DNA from: Streptomyces lydicus
GTDB lineage: Bacteria; Actinomycetota; Actinomycetes; Streptomycetales; Streptomycetaceae
Direction: 5' to 3'
Assembly: GCF_004125265.1 (NCBI RefSeq)
Contig: NZ_RDTE01000003.1
Location: 744,001-808,000, forward strand
DNA: 64,000 bases
This document shows positions 33,663 to 45,733 of this stretch, piece by piece. How positions within the stretch are numbered: position 1 is the stretch's first letter; every line of letters begins with the position of its first letter. The notes below the pieces were generated by a model. The model saw only the letters and a program-made list of their open reading frames with translations. It was not told where the DNA came from and did not search any database. The position numbers and the translations under genes were made by a program.

Positions 33663-34277
33663 TCAGCCCACCGAATCCAGCACCCGGGCGGAGTGCCGCC
33701 GCCCCGCGTGCTCGACGAGCCGGACCAGCACTTCCTTGCCGGAGTCCCGGTCCCTCGCGTCACAGAGCACGACCGGGGTACCACGGTCCAGGTCCAGCGC
33801 GCGGGAGACCTCGTCGGCCCCGTAGGACCGGGCCTCCGCAAAGCAGTTGACGGCCACCAGGAACGGGATCGCACGGCGCTCGAAGTAGTCGACGGCCGGA
33901 AAGCAGTCCTGCAGCCGCCGGGTATCGGCCAGCACCACGGCGCCCAGCGCACCCTCCGACAGGTCGTCCCACAGGAACCAGAAGCGGTCCTGTCCGGGGG
34001 TGCCGAAGAGGTAGAGGGACAGGCCCTGCCTGATGGTGATGCGGCCGAAGTCCATCGCCACCGTGGTGGTGCCCTTGCGGTCCACTCCCCCGGTGTCATC
34101 CACCGTCTCGCCCGCCTCGCTGAGGCGTTCCTCCGTGCGCAGCGGGTGGATCTCGCTGACCGAGCCCACCAGGGTCGTCTTGCCCACGCCGAAGCCGCCC
34201 GCGACTAAGATCTTCAGGGTCAACTCGGCGTCGGGGTCCGGGGCTGCGCCCTCCGGGGCCCCTTGTGCGGCGTTCAT
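33663..34277 (-). CDS. Ras-like GTPase (conservon CvnD-like)
   Basis: A 204-residue ATP/GTP-binding protein of the MglA/Cvn family. The P-loop is GGFGVGKTTLVG near residue 30, the switch region contains TTTVAMDFGRI, and the G3-like motif is LFGTPGQDRFWFLWDDL. The usual NKxD is replaced by VAVNCFAEA, as in this family. Conservon GTPases transmit signals from a membrane sensor complex. The start ATG at 34277 has a strong GGAGGAGA site; the longer frame upstream has no homology. Its CvnB-like partner is at 32590-32997. Confidence 0.9.
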   Translation of the reverse strand: MNAAQGAPEGAAPDPDAELTLKILVAGGFGVGKTTLVGSVSEIHPLRTEERLSEAGETVDDTGGVDRKGTTTVAMDFGRITIRQGLSLYLFGTPGQDRFWFLWDDLSEGALGAVVLADTRRLQDCFPAVDYFERRAIPFLVAVNCFAEARSYGADEVSRALDLDRGTPVVLCDARDRDSGKEVLVRLVEHAGRRHSARVLDSVG

Positions 34278-34582
34278 CGGCCGTCTCCTCCAGGATGCAG
34301 GGTCCTGCGCGTCACGGGGTATACGGATCCACGGCTCGACGAGGGGAGCCTCGGCGGCAGAGGGCCGTCCGGGATCCATGGCGTGGACCGTACCCCCCGC
34401 CGAGGGGGATTTCCCCGGATTCCCCAAAGCCGCCACGTCTTCGGATCAAGAAGCCCAGCAGCCGTCCCCTTCGTGATAGTTGGACCACTGTGCGGCCGGT
34501 TCGGCAGGGGTGGTGGAGCGCAGCGCCCCGTACACCTGTACCGTCTCCCTCCCGCCGACCGTTCCGCCCCCGGAGGAGCCCG

Positions 34583-35206
34583 ATGACCGGCCAGCACGGC
34601 GACCACCACGCCGACCGCCCGCACGAAGTCCGGGAATTCTTCGCGCCGCGCGCCGCCGGCTGGGACGCGAAGTTCCCCGGCGACGGTCCCGCCTATGCGA
34701 CGGGCGCCGCCGAACTGGGCCTCAGGGAGGGCGACCGGGTGCTGGACGCCGGCTGCGGTACGGGGCGTGCGCTGCCCGCGCTCCGGGAAGCCGTGGGACC
34801 GCGCGGGACGGTGCTGGGCGCCGATCTCACGCCCGAGATGCTGCAGGCCGCTGTACGGGCCGGGCGCGACCGTTACGCGGCGCTGCTGCTCGCCGATGTG
34901 ACCCGGCTGCCACTGCCCGACGCCGCGCTGGACGCGGTCTTCGCCGCCGGGCTCATCTCCCACCTCCCGGACTCGGCGGGCGGCTTCACCGAACTCGCCA
35001 GGACCGTACGCCCCGGTGGCCGGCTGGCACTCTTCCACCCCATCGGGCGGGCGGCCCTCGCCGCCCGCAAGGGCCGCCCGATCACCCCCGACGACCTGCG
35101 GGCCGAGCCGAATCTGCGGCCCCTGCTGGCGGCGTGCGGCTGGGACCTGATCCGGTATGAGGACTGCGACGCCCGCTACCTGGCACTTGCGGTACGCCGG
35201 GCGTAG
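34583..35206 (+). CDS. Class I SAM-dependent methyltransferase
   Basis: A 207-residue enzyme with the SAM-binding motif I VLDAGCGTGRALPAL near residue 55, motif II VLGADLTPEMLQAA, and the post-motif LLADVTRLPLPDAALDAVFAA. The N-terminal FFAPRAAGWDAKFP is typical of small-molecule methyltransferases. The acceptor is unknown. The ATG has a GGAGGAG site. It is divergent from the conservon GTPase gene. Confidence 0.9.
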   Translation: MTGQHGDHHADRPHEVREFFAPRAAGWDAKFPGDGPAYATGAAELGLREGDRVLDAGCGTGRALPALREAVGPRGTVLGADLTPEMLQAAVRAGRDRYAALLLADVTRLPLPDAALDAVFAAGLISHLPDSAGGFTELARTVRPGGRLALFHPIGRAALAARKGRPITPDDLRAEPNLRPLLAACGWDLIRYEDCDARYLALAVRRA

Positions 35207-35292
35207 CGGGCCACCGGGCGTACCGGTTCACCGGGCATAGCGAGACCCCCAGAGGGCGACCTGCCCGGGTACCGGCCATACCGGCTACCCCT

Positions 35293-35332
35293 CTACCTGG
35301 CTACCTGGCTACCTGGCTACCTGGCTACCTGG
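35293..35332. repeat. 8-bp tandem repeat
   Basis: Five perfect copies of CTACCTGG. The last copy supplies the stop codon (TAG, minus strand) of the truncated MpaB-type gene, so the repeat may have arisen at the decayed gene end. Confidence 0.92.
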
Positions 35333-35738
35333 CGAAGAAGCCTAGGGCCTCCGCCGCTCGGGATGCCGCCGGGCCGTCCCCCTGGGGCCCCGGGCAGTTG
35401 TCCCTGTGGCTGGTGGGGAAGGTGCCGAGCTCGGCCACCCGGAAGCCTTTCGGGTAGCCCTTGATCAGGTCCAGCGTGGCGTCCGGCACCCTTCGCGCGC
35501 CCTCGTCAAAGCCGAAGTGCGCCTCCTCGTAGGCGTCGAGGTGCCGCTCGAAGTCCTGGTAGGTCTGCGGAAGTCCGGCGATTGCCATATGGCGGCCCAG
35601 GGTGCGGTAGAGCGCCGGCTCCAACGCCCTGGTGATGTCCCAGGGGAACTCATGGGTCGCGATGATGCGGTAGATCCGCAGGAAGTCACGCTCCGGGTCG
35701 AGCCGCCGGATCTCCCGCAACCAGGCGTAGCGACGCAC
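35325..35738 (-). pseudogene. Oxygenase-MpaB-type (DUF2236) protein with its middle missing
   Basis: About 137 residues. The first part matches the start of the DUF2236/MpaB family (REIRRLDPERDFLRIYRI, HEFPWDITRALEPALYRT). The next part matches a region normally about 100 residues further on (GRHMAIAGLPQTYQDFERHLDAYEE, FGFDEGARRV). The two are joined in frame after ALYRT, so the central block containing the usual ligand-binding helices is gone. The C-terminus also ends in non-family sequence. It may be expressed (GTG at 35738, GGGACGG upstream), but normal enzyme activity is unlikely. Confidence 0.65.
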
Positions 35739-36036
35739 CTGGCATCCGTCCCTTCGTTCGGCGACGGGCAAATTCAGGGACGGGTCTGCTGTGCCGCACC
35801 GCCTGGGGACCGCGGGATCGGCGCCCGCGTCGATCAGCTCGGCGCGGCTTGCGGGCAGCAGCCCGGTGCCCGTGAGGTGGCCGTCTTCTTCCCCGCGGCC
35901 CGGCAGCCCGGGGCACTGGAAGCGCATCGGGCTGCTGTCAAACGCATCCGCGCAGCGTACGGCTGGTGACAAGGCCGTACCGAGCCAATTAGGGTGCGCC
36001 GACATACTCCGCGATGGATTGGATGGGGAGGCACGC

Positions 36037-36819
36037 GTGCCCACGACCGAGAGCGCCGACAACGACCAGTTGTTCGTGCTGACGGCGGTGCTGCTGACGC
36101 CCGCGCAGTTCCCGAGCGTGCTCGGCGACGACTACCCCGAGGTGTGTGCGGGCCTCGGCCTCGAACCGTACGCGGAGGGCTACGGGCTGGTCCTCGGTCA
36201 GGACAGTGACGGCGCGCGCTGGACCGTGGCGACGGAGGACGTGTCGCTGGTGGCCTGTGCGATCGCGGCCTGGGACTGCGGGATGGAGTACGACCTCTCC
36301 CCCGGGGAGCACAGCATCGTCGGGGCGCTTCCCGGCTGGCCGCTCTCGCTCGCGGTGGCGGCGCCGGGTGTGCCGCAGCCGCATGATCCGGAGCCGCAGG
36401 AAGGCGACCCGGCGCCGCTCGCCCCGCCGGACGCCGAGGAGTGGGGGCCTGCGCAACGGCGGCTCGGCGCGGACGAGATCGCCATGCAGTGGGCGGCTTG
36501 GCGCGAGCAGGTGGATGACGAGGACACCTTCGCCGAGCCGGGGGATCATGCGCACAAGGGCGTGCGGAGGGTGCTGGAGGAGGCGCGGGGCTATGTGAGC
36601 GAGCCGCCGCCGCCCGGGCGGTTGCGCTCGTCGTTCGCGGCCGGTGAGGCGCGGACCCTGCGCGTCGACGGGCCCGGCTGGAGCATGGTCGCGCGTACCG
36701 ATGACATTGCGTTCGTGCTGCTGGACGACGAACCGGGTGAGGTGCATCCAGTGGGGCGGGGGCCTGCGCTTCCCGCGCTGCTGTCGTCGCTCGACGAGTT
36801 GGCGGCACGACCGGTCTGA
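36037..36819 (+). CDS. Hypothetical protein
   Basis: A 260-residue cytoplasmic protein of unknown function with normal Streptomyces codon bias. The N-terminal domain (residues about 1-105) begins NDQLFVLTAVLLTPAQFPSV and looks folded. A Pro/Glu-rich linker follows (EPQEGDPAPLAPPDAEEWGP). The C-terminal domain includes a WSMVARTDDIAFVLLDDEPG strand-rich segment. No signal peptide, membrane helix or catalytic motif is evident. The GTG start has GGGGAG upstream. Confidence 0.75.
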   Translation: MPTTESADNDQLFVLTAVLLTPAQFPSVLGDDYPEVCAGLGLEPYAEGYGLVLGQDSDGARWTVATEDVSLVACAIAAWDCGMEYDLSPGEHSIVGALPGWPLSLAVAAPGVPQPHDPEPQEGDPAPLAPPDAEEWGPAQRRLGADEIAMQWAAWREQVDDEDTFAEPGDHAHKGVRRVLEEARGYVSEPPPPGRLRSSFAAGEARTLRVDGPGWSMVARTDDIAFVLLDDEPGEVHPVGRGPALPALLSSLDELAARPV

Positions 36820-37139
36820 GGCGGGCTGCTTCGGCGGGCTGTTGCGCGAGGGGACGGGCCGGGCGGATGGTTCGGCGGGATTCCCGCATTCCGCGCGTTG
36901 CGTGGGGTGGCGGACGGGCCTGGCGGACGGTGCGGCGGGAGGCGGCGGGGCGGGCCAGTGTCTGCCCCCTCCCCGCCAGGGCCTGTTTCCCTCACGCCAG
37001 GGCCCTGCCCCTCACGCCGGGGCGCATGCACCGCCGGTCCCGGTGCGGCGGGGTACGAGGAGGGGCGGGACCGTACGAGGCTCAAGCCGGACAAGGTGCC
37101 GGGCGGACGGTGCGCGGCGCGGCGCGGGAGTCCGCTCGG
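36820..37139. other. 320-base gap without a gene
   Basis: Very G+C-rich sequence with imperfect repeats such as CCAGGGCC(C)TG at about 36977-37010 and several GGCGGRCGG runs. No open frame shows a protein-like composition. It lies between convergent genes and probably includes terminator structures. Confidence 0.45.
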
Positions 37140-37322
37140 TCAGCGGCCGATCTGCTTGCGGCTGACGCGGCGGAGCCGGCGCCGCTGGGAGGAGTCGAGC
37201 GTCAGATACGCGACGGCCGGGACCCCGACCATGACCAAGAGGGCCGCCCAGAAGGGCAGCAGCCACAGCAGGATCACTCCCACCGCGACGCCGCCGACCG
37301 CGACCTTCGCCTGTGTGGACAT
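37140..37322 (-). CDS. Small membrane protein, 60 residues
   Basis: One long or two short hydrophobic helices (VAVGGVAVGVILLWLLPFWAA and following) and a basic C-terminal tail (SSQRRRLRRVSRKQIGR), which should stay in the cytoplasm. A GGAAGGGG site precedes the ATG. The pattern is typical of conserved small Streptomyces membrane proteins; the function is unknown. Confidence 0.7.
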   Translation of the reverse strand: MSTQAKVAVGGVAVGVILLWLLPFWAALLVMVGVPAVAYLTLDSSQRRRLRRVSRKQIGR

Positions 37323-37469
37323 CCTTCACGCCCCTTCCGCGGCGTACGCCGCGCTCTGTGTACTCCATTGAACGCCGTTTTCGCACAACAGGTTCCAGGA
37401 ATCCGCGTGCCGTCCTGTACTCTCGGGCGCTTCAAGGGTCAGTAGTCAAACTTGAGGAGTCCTGATCCA

Positions 37470-40400
37470 GTGACACCACTCGCGGCGATCACACCCGCTC
37501 GGCTCTCGGCTCTGTCCCGCTGTGCAGCGGTTTTCCTGCCGTCGGATCCGCCACGTGCCGGGCGGGTGGCCTTCTGGCGCCCCGACGGCGCACCCGTGGA
37601 GGAGGCAGGCGGCGGGGACGGCGCGACGGACGGGGACGGTGGCACCACGGACGGGGAGTCCTGGGCGGCGGAGCGGCTGGAGGTGGTCGTGCCGGACGAG
37701 GACGGTGGGGTATCCCCGTGCGAGGTCCCGGCGCTCGTCCTGACGGTTGCCGAGGCGGTGCCGGTGCTCACCCGCGCGCGGGCCGCACGGGGCACCCATC
37801 CGGCCGCCGCCTTCTGGGGAGCCGCGTCCGTGCTCGCGCTGCAGCTCGCGGCACGCGGCCGGCTGCTGCCGGGGGTGAGTCCCGACGGGTATGACGCCTG
37901 GCGGCTGGGGCCGCTCGACCCGGTGGACATCGAGCGGCTGCGCGATCTCGCCGCCGCCATGCCGCCGTACGCGCATGCCGTCCCGCTGCCGGATTCCGCA
38001 CCGCCGGTGCTGCCGGACCCCGAGCGGCAGGTCCGGTCCTTCCTCGACGCGGTGGCGGACGGGCTGCCGCGCTCCCCCGGGGCCGCGCTGGTCACCGGAG
38101 CGCCGGCCTTCGCGGTGCCGGCACCCCAGCAGATCCCCGAACAGCGCGCCTGGGCCGCTGATGTCGCCGCGGGGCACGACGCGGGCGTACGGATCTCGCT
38201 GCGGGTGGATGTGCGGGGCACGGAGGCGGCGGGAAGCACCGAGATCTCGGAAGCCACCGCGACCACCCAGGCCACCCAGGCCACTCAGGCCAACCAGGCC
38301 AACGAGACCGGGGACCCCACGGACCCCACGAACGTCACAGACCTCACGGACGTCACGGACCCCACAGACCCTACAGACCCCACGGACGCCGGCATCACCT
38401 TCACCGCCGTGCTCCAGCTGCACAGCCTCACCGACCCGACACTGGTCGCCGATGCCGCAGAGGTGTGGGCGGGGGCATCACCCGCCGGGCAGGCCTTCGG
38501 GCCGCAGGCGCGGATGGACACGCTGCTCGCGTTGCGTCGTGCGGCGGATGTCTGGGCGCCGCTCACCCCGTTGTTGTCCGCCGCGGTGCCCGGGGCACTG
38601 GAGCTGGCCGAGGAAGAAGTCGCCGAACTGCTCGGCCCGGCCGGCCGTGCGCTGGCCGCCGCCGGGGTGCGGGTGCACTGGCCAAAGGATCTGGCGCGCA
38701 CGCTGACCAGCCGGGCCGTGGTGGGTTCGCACGAGGCGGGCGACGGCGGCGGGTGGGAGGGACCGGAGTCGGGGCTGCCTTCGTTGTTGTCGGCGGATGC
38801 CTTGCTCTCCTTCAGTTGGCGGTTCGCGGTGGGTGGCCAGGAGGTGGACAGGGAGGAGCTGGACCGGCTCGCCGAGGCGGGACGGCCGCTGGTGCGGCTG
38901 CACGGCCAGTGGGTGCTGATCGACCCGGAGACGGTGCGGGCCGCCCGGGACCGGCCGGACCGTAAGATCACGCCGCTCGATGCGCTCGGCGCCGCGCTCA
39001 CCGGATCCGCCGAGACTCCGGACGGCGGGCGGGTGGAGGTGGTGGCCTCCGGGTGGCCGGCCCGGCTGCGTGACCTGCTCGCCGACCCGGAGAGTGACGC
39101 CGCCGCACCCGTCCGGCAGCCGGCGGCGCTCACCGCGACACTGCGCGACTACCAGGTGCGCGGACTCGGCTGGCTGCACCGGATGACGTCGCTGGGACTG
39201 GGCGGCTGCCTCGCCGACGACATGGGGCTGGGAAAGACCATCACGCTCATCTCCCTGCATCTGCACCGGCAGACCCACCCCGGCTCGGCCGGCCCCACGC
39301 TTGTCGTCTGTCCCGCCTCCCTCATGGGCAACTGGCAGCGGGAGATCGAGAAGTTCGCGCCGGGCACACCGGTGCGCCGCTTCCACGGCGGGCGGCGCAG
39401 CCTGGCGGAGCCGGCGGACGACGAGTTCGTGCTGACCACCTACGGAACGATGCGGCTCGACGCCGGGAAGCTGGCGCAGGTGGGCTGGGGGCTGGTCGTC
39501 GCCGACGAGGCGCAGCACGTCAAGAACCCCTTCTCCGCGACCGCCAAGGCGCTGCGCACGCTGCCCGCCAAGGCCCGGGTGGCGCTGACCGGCACCCCGG
39601 TGGAGAACAATCTGTCGGAGCTGTGGGCGATCCTGGACTGGACGACGCCTGGCCTGCTGGGGCCGCTCAGCCGGTTCCGGACGCGCTATGCGCAGGCCAT
39701 CGAGGGTGGTGCGGCGGCGTCCCCGGAGGCGGGCGCGGCGGCCGAGCGGCTTGCCCGGCTGGTGCGGCCCTTCCTGTTGCGCCGCCGTAAGTCCGATCCG
39801 GGGATCGCACCCGAGCTGCCGCCCAAGACGGAGACCGACCGTGTGGTGGCGCTGACCACGGAGCAGGCCGGGCTCTACGAGGCCGTGGTGCGCGAGGGGC
39901 TTGACGAGATCGCCGGGACGGACGGGTTCGCCCGCCACGGGCTGGTGGTCAAACTGCTCACCTCGCTCAAGCAGATCTGCAACCACCCCGCGCAGTACCT
40001 CAAGGAAGGCGGCGGCCCCGCGGACCGGGGGCAGGAGGCGGGAGCGGTACGGATCGCGGGCCGTTCGGGGAAGGTCGAGCTGCTGGACGAACTGCTCGAC
40101 ACGGTCCTGGCCGAGGGTTCGAGCGTGCTGGTGTTCACCCAGTATGTGCAGATGGCACGGCTGCTGGAGAGCCATCTGGCAGGGCGCGGGGTGGCCACGC
40201 AGTTCTTGCACGGCCGGACGCCGGTGGCCCGCCGCGAGGAGATGGTGCAGCGCTTCCAGGACGGCGCCGCGCCGGTGTTCCTGCTGTCGCTGAAGGCGGC
40301 GGGTACGGGTTTGAACCTCACCCGGGCGTCGCATGTCGTCCACTTCGACCGCTGGTGGAATCCGGCCGTCGAGGCGCAGGCCACCGACCGCGCGTACCGC

Positions 40401-40592
40401 ATCGGGCAGACCCGGCCGGTGCAGGTCCACCGGATCGTCACGGAGGGCACGATCGAGGACCGGATCGCCGACATGCTCGCCCGTAAGCAGCAGTTGGCCG
40501 ATGCGGTGCTGGGTTCCGGTGAGGCCGCGCTGACCGAACTCACCGACGCCGAGCTGGCCGACCTGGTCGCCCTGCGAGGGAGTGAGCGATGA
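37470..40592 (+). CDS. SNF2-family DEAD/DEAH helicase
   Basis: A 1040-residue Swi2/Snf2 ATPase of the bacterial RapA-like group. The C-terminal half holds the motor: DDMGLGKTI (I), VVCPASLMGNWQREIEKF (Ia), DEAQHVKN (II), LTGTPVENNLSELW (III), LVFTQYVQMARLLE (IV) and AGTGLNLTRASHVVHFDRWWNPAVEAQATDRAYRIGQ in two successive motifs (V, VI). The N-terminal half is an unnamed domain with a Thr/Asp-rich repeat linker. The GTG at 37470 fits GAGGAG better than the TTG 18 bases upstream. Its stop overlaps the SWIM gene start, a conserved SNF2-SWIM pairing. Confidence 0.93.
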   Translation: MTPLAAITPARLSALSRCAAVFLPSDPPRAGRVAFWRPDGAPVEEAGGGDGATDGDGGTTDGESWAAERLEVVVPDEDGGVSPCEVPALVLTVAEAVPVLTRARAARGTHPAAAFWGAASVLALQLAARGRLLPGVSPDGYDAWRLGPLDPVDIERLRDLAAAMPPYAHAVPLPDSAPPVLPDPERQVRSFLDAVADGLPRSPGAALVTGAPAFAVPAPQQIPEQRAWAADVAAGHDAGVRISLRVDVRGTEAAGSTEISEATATTQATQATQANQANETGDPTDPTNVTDLTDVTDPTDPTDPTDAGITFTAVLQLHSLTDPTLVADAAEVWAGASPAGQAFGPQARMDTLLALRRAADVWAPLTPLLSAAVPGALELAEEEVAELLGPAGRALAAAGVRVHWPKDLARTLTSRAVVGSHEAGDGGGWEGPESGLPSLLSADALLSFSWRFAVGGQEVDREELDRLAEAGRPLVRLHGQWVLIDPETVRAARDRPDRKITPLDALGAALTGSAETPDGGRVEVVASGWPARLRDLLADPESDAAAPVRQPAALTATLRDYQVRGLGWLHRMTSLGLGGCLADDMGLGKTITLISLHLHRQTHPGSAGPTLVVCPASLMGNWQREIEKFAPGTPVRRFHGGRRSLAEPADDEFVLTTYGTMRLDAGKLAQVGWGLVVADEAQHVKNPFSATAKALRTLPAKARVALTGTPVENNLSELWAILDWTTPGLLGPLSRFRTRYAQAIEGGAAASPEAGAAAERLARLVRPFLLRRRKSDPGIAPELPPKTETDRVVALTTEQAGLYEAVVREGLDEIAGTDGFARHGLVVKLLTSLKQICNHPAQYLKEGGGPADRGQEAGAVRIAGRSGKVELLDELLDTVLAEGSSVLVFTQYVQMARLLESHLAGRGVATQFLHGRTPVARREEMVQRFQDGAAPVFLLSLKAAGTGLNLTRASHVVHFDRWWNPAVEAQATDRAYRIGQTRPVQVHRIVTEGTIEDRIADMLARKQQLADAVLGSGEAALTELTDAELADLVALRGSER
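38262..38390 (+). repeat. In-frame 9-bp repeats within the SNF2 gene
   Basis: Successive imperfect ACCCAGGCC-type and CCCACGGAC-type units encode a linker of TQA and DPT repeats around residues 265-305. Confidence 0.8.
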
Positions 40593-42058
40593 CGAGGCCC
40601 GGAGAGGAAGAGGAAGAAGCGATGACCCCGGACCGGGAGTGGTCTCCGGACGAGAGGGACCCGGCAGCGGAGAGGCACCCGGACGACAGGAGCCCCGAGC
40701 CGGCGAGGCACCCGGACGACAGGGACCCGGGCGACAGGGATCAGGACGGCAGGGATCAGGACGGCAGGTACCCGGCGGCCGGCGAGCGGACGTTCGGTGC
40801 CCTGCCCCCGGCACGCGGGCGGGCCTTTGCGCGGAGTTGGTGGGGGCAGGCGTGGCTCAAGGCGCTGGAGGACACCGCGCTGGACGGCGGGCAGCTGAAG
40901 CTGGGCCGACGGCACGCGCGGGCCGGTGCGGTCGGCGCGGTCGCGGTGCGTCCCGGCCGGATCACCGCGGTCGTCCAGGACAGCGACCATACGCGGCACC
41001 GTTCCGATGTCCTGTTGCAGCAGTTGGACGTGGCGGACTGGGACCGCCTTCTGGACCTGGTCGCGGACCGGGCCGGGCATATCGCGGCGCTGCTGGACCG
41101 GGACATGCCGCCGGTACTCGTCGAGGACGCGTCGGCCGCCGGGATCGAGCTGCTGCCGGGCATCGGCGACCTGGAGGCGGAGTGCAGCTGCGGCGCATGG
41201 GACCACTGTGCGCATACGGCCGCGCTGTGCTATCAGTTGGCGCGCCTGCTCGACCAGGATCCTTTCGTTCTGCTGCTGTTGCGCGGCCGGGGCGAGCGGG
41301 AACTGCTCGACGCCCTGCAGGCACGCAGCGCGGCGCGGGCGGCAGGGCCGGCGGGCGGGGTCGGAGCAACGGGTGGGGACGGGGCGGCGGAGCGTCCCGC
41401 TTCGGGGGTGCCGGCGGCGGAGGCGTATGCGGCGCGCGACATCCTGCCGCCGCTGCCCGCGACGCCGCCGCCGGTCGCCACGCCGGGAGTCTCGCCGGTG
41501 CTCGGCGGCGCCACCCCGCCCGCGCCCGGCGTGGAGGTGGGGGCCCTGGAGTTCCTGATCGGGGACGCGGCGGGGCGCGCCCGGGGGTTGCTGGCGGAGG
41601 CGCTCTGCGCCGGGCACCCGGACACCCCGTTGCCGCCGGTGCTCACCGCCGCCCAGGACGCGGTACGGATGGCGGCGGCCGGCCCCGGGGAGGCCGTATC
41701 GGCGCGGCTGGCGGCCGGTTCGGGGCGTGATGCGCGGGCGCTGGCACTGGCCGTACGGGCCTGGGAGCTGGGCGGCCCGGCCGGGCTCGCGGTCCTGGAG
41801 GAGGACTGGGCACCGGAGCCGGAGGCGCTGGCGAGGGCCACCGGGCGGCTCGCGGCCGCCTGGGAGGACGGCGAGGTCCGGCCGCGGCTGCGGGCCACCC
41901 GCAACCGGTGGACGGCGGTCGGCGGCGGGGCTCAGCTGCGCTACGGGCGGGACGGCCGCTGGTGGCCGTATCGCAGGGAGGACGGGCAGTGGGCGCCCGC
42001 GGGCCCGGCCACGGACGATCCGGCGAGCGCCTGGGCGGTGTTGTCGGCCGAGGGGTGA
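40589..42058 (+). CDS. SWIM zinc-finger protein
   Basis: A 489-residue protein co-translated with the SNF2 helicase (ATGA overlap). The N-terminal 65 residues are an Asp/Arg/Pro repeat (HPDDR, DQDGRDQDGR) and probably disordered. RSWWGQAWLKALE near residue 80 is the family hallmark. The SWIM motif CxCx(n)CxH is seen as CSCGAWDHCAH near residue 195. The C-terminal half is Ala-rich and helical, ending with WTAVGGGAQLRYGRDGRWWPY. SWIM domains bind DNA or protein, and the usual inference is that it is an accessory to the helicase in repair or remodelling. Confidence 0.9.
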   Translation: MTRPGEEEEEAMTPDREWSPDERDPAAERHPDDRSPEPARHPDDRDPGDRDQDGRDQDGRYPAAGERTFGALPPARGRAFARSWWGQAWLKALEDTALDGGQLKLGRRHARAGAVGAVAVRPGRITAVVQDSDHTRHRSDVLLQQLDVADWDRLLDLVADRAGHIAALLDRDMPPVLVEDASAAGIELLPGIGDLEAECSCGAWDHCAHTAALCYQLARLLDQDPFVLLLLRGRGERELLDALQARSAARAAGPAGGVGATGGDGAAERPASGVPAAEAYAARDILPPLPATPPPVATPGVSPVLGGATPPAPGVEVGALEFLIGDAAGRARGLLAEALCAGHPDTPLPPVLTAAQDAVRMAAAGPGEAVSARLAAGSGRDARALALAVRAWELGGPAGLAVLEEDWAPEPEALARATGRLAAAWEDGEVRPRLRATRNRWTAVGGGAQLRYGRDGRWWPYRREDGQWAPAGPATDDPASAWAVLSAEG

Positions 42059-42302
42059 GGTGAGCGGTGAGGTGGGAGGTTCGGGGTGAGGGGAGGGCGG
42101 CGGTCACCCGGGACACCGTGGAGGCGGCCTGGGCCGAGGCGCAGGGGCTGCGGGGCGGCTTCAGCCCGGAGGCGATACGTGCCGTGCGGGCTGGGCCGCC
42201 GGGGTGGGCTGCTGCACCCCGGGCCGGGCGGCCGCCGGGCAGCGCCCCGTGGTGTCCCGGCCCCGTCCTTCTCATCCGGCTGCGCCGTGCCTCCGCACAT
42301 GA

Positions 42303-45584
<3,282 letters not shown>

Positions 45585-45733
45585 GCCCGAGCCGGACGTG
45601 GCGCCGGCCGGTCGTCGGCCGGTCGTCGGCCGGTCGCACCACTGCGGCCAGGGGCGCTGTCACCGGTCGGCGTTACGATCCGGGGTGAGGCGTGAGCACT
45701 CGCGCGTCCCGCAGCACCGAGAGGCTTTGCACC

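Noticed and set aside
28201..34277. Helicase, roadblock and GTPase genes as a defence island
   Set aside because: The helicase is the housekeeping DUF3516 type, the GTPase and roadblock are conservon proteins, and no nuclease, toxin or other defence effector lies nearby.
37470..42058. SNF2 helicase plus SWIM protein as a DISARM-like defence system
   Set aside because: There is no methyltransferase, DUF1998 or PLD gene alongside, and this SNF2-SWIM pair is a common chromosomal feature in actinobacteria.
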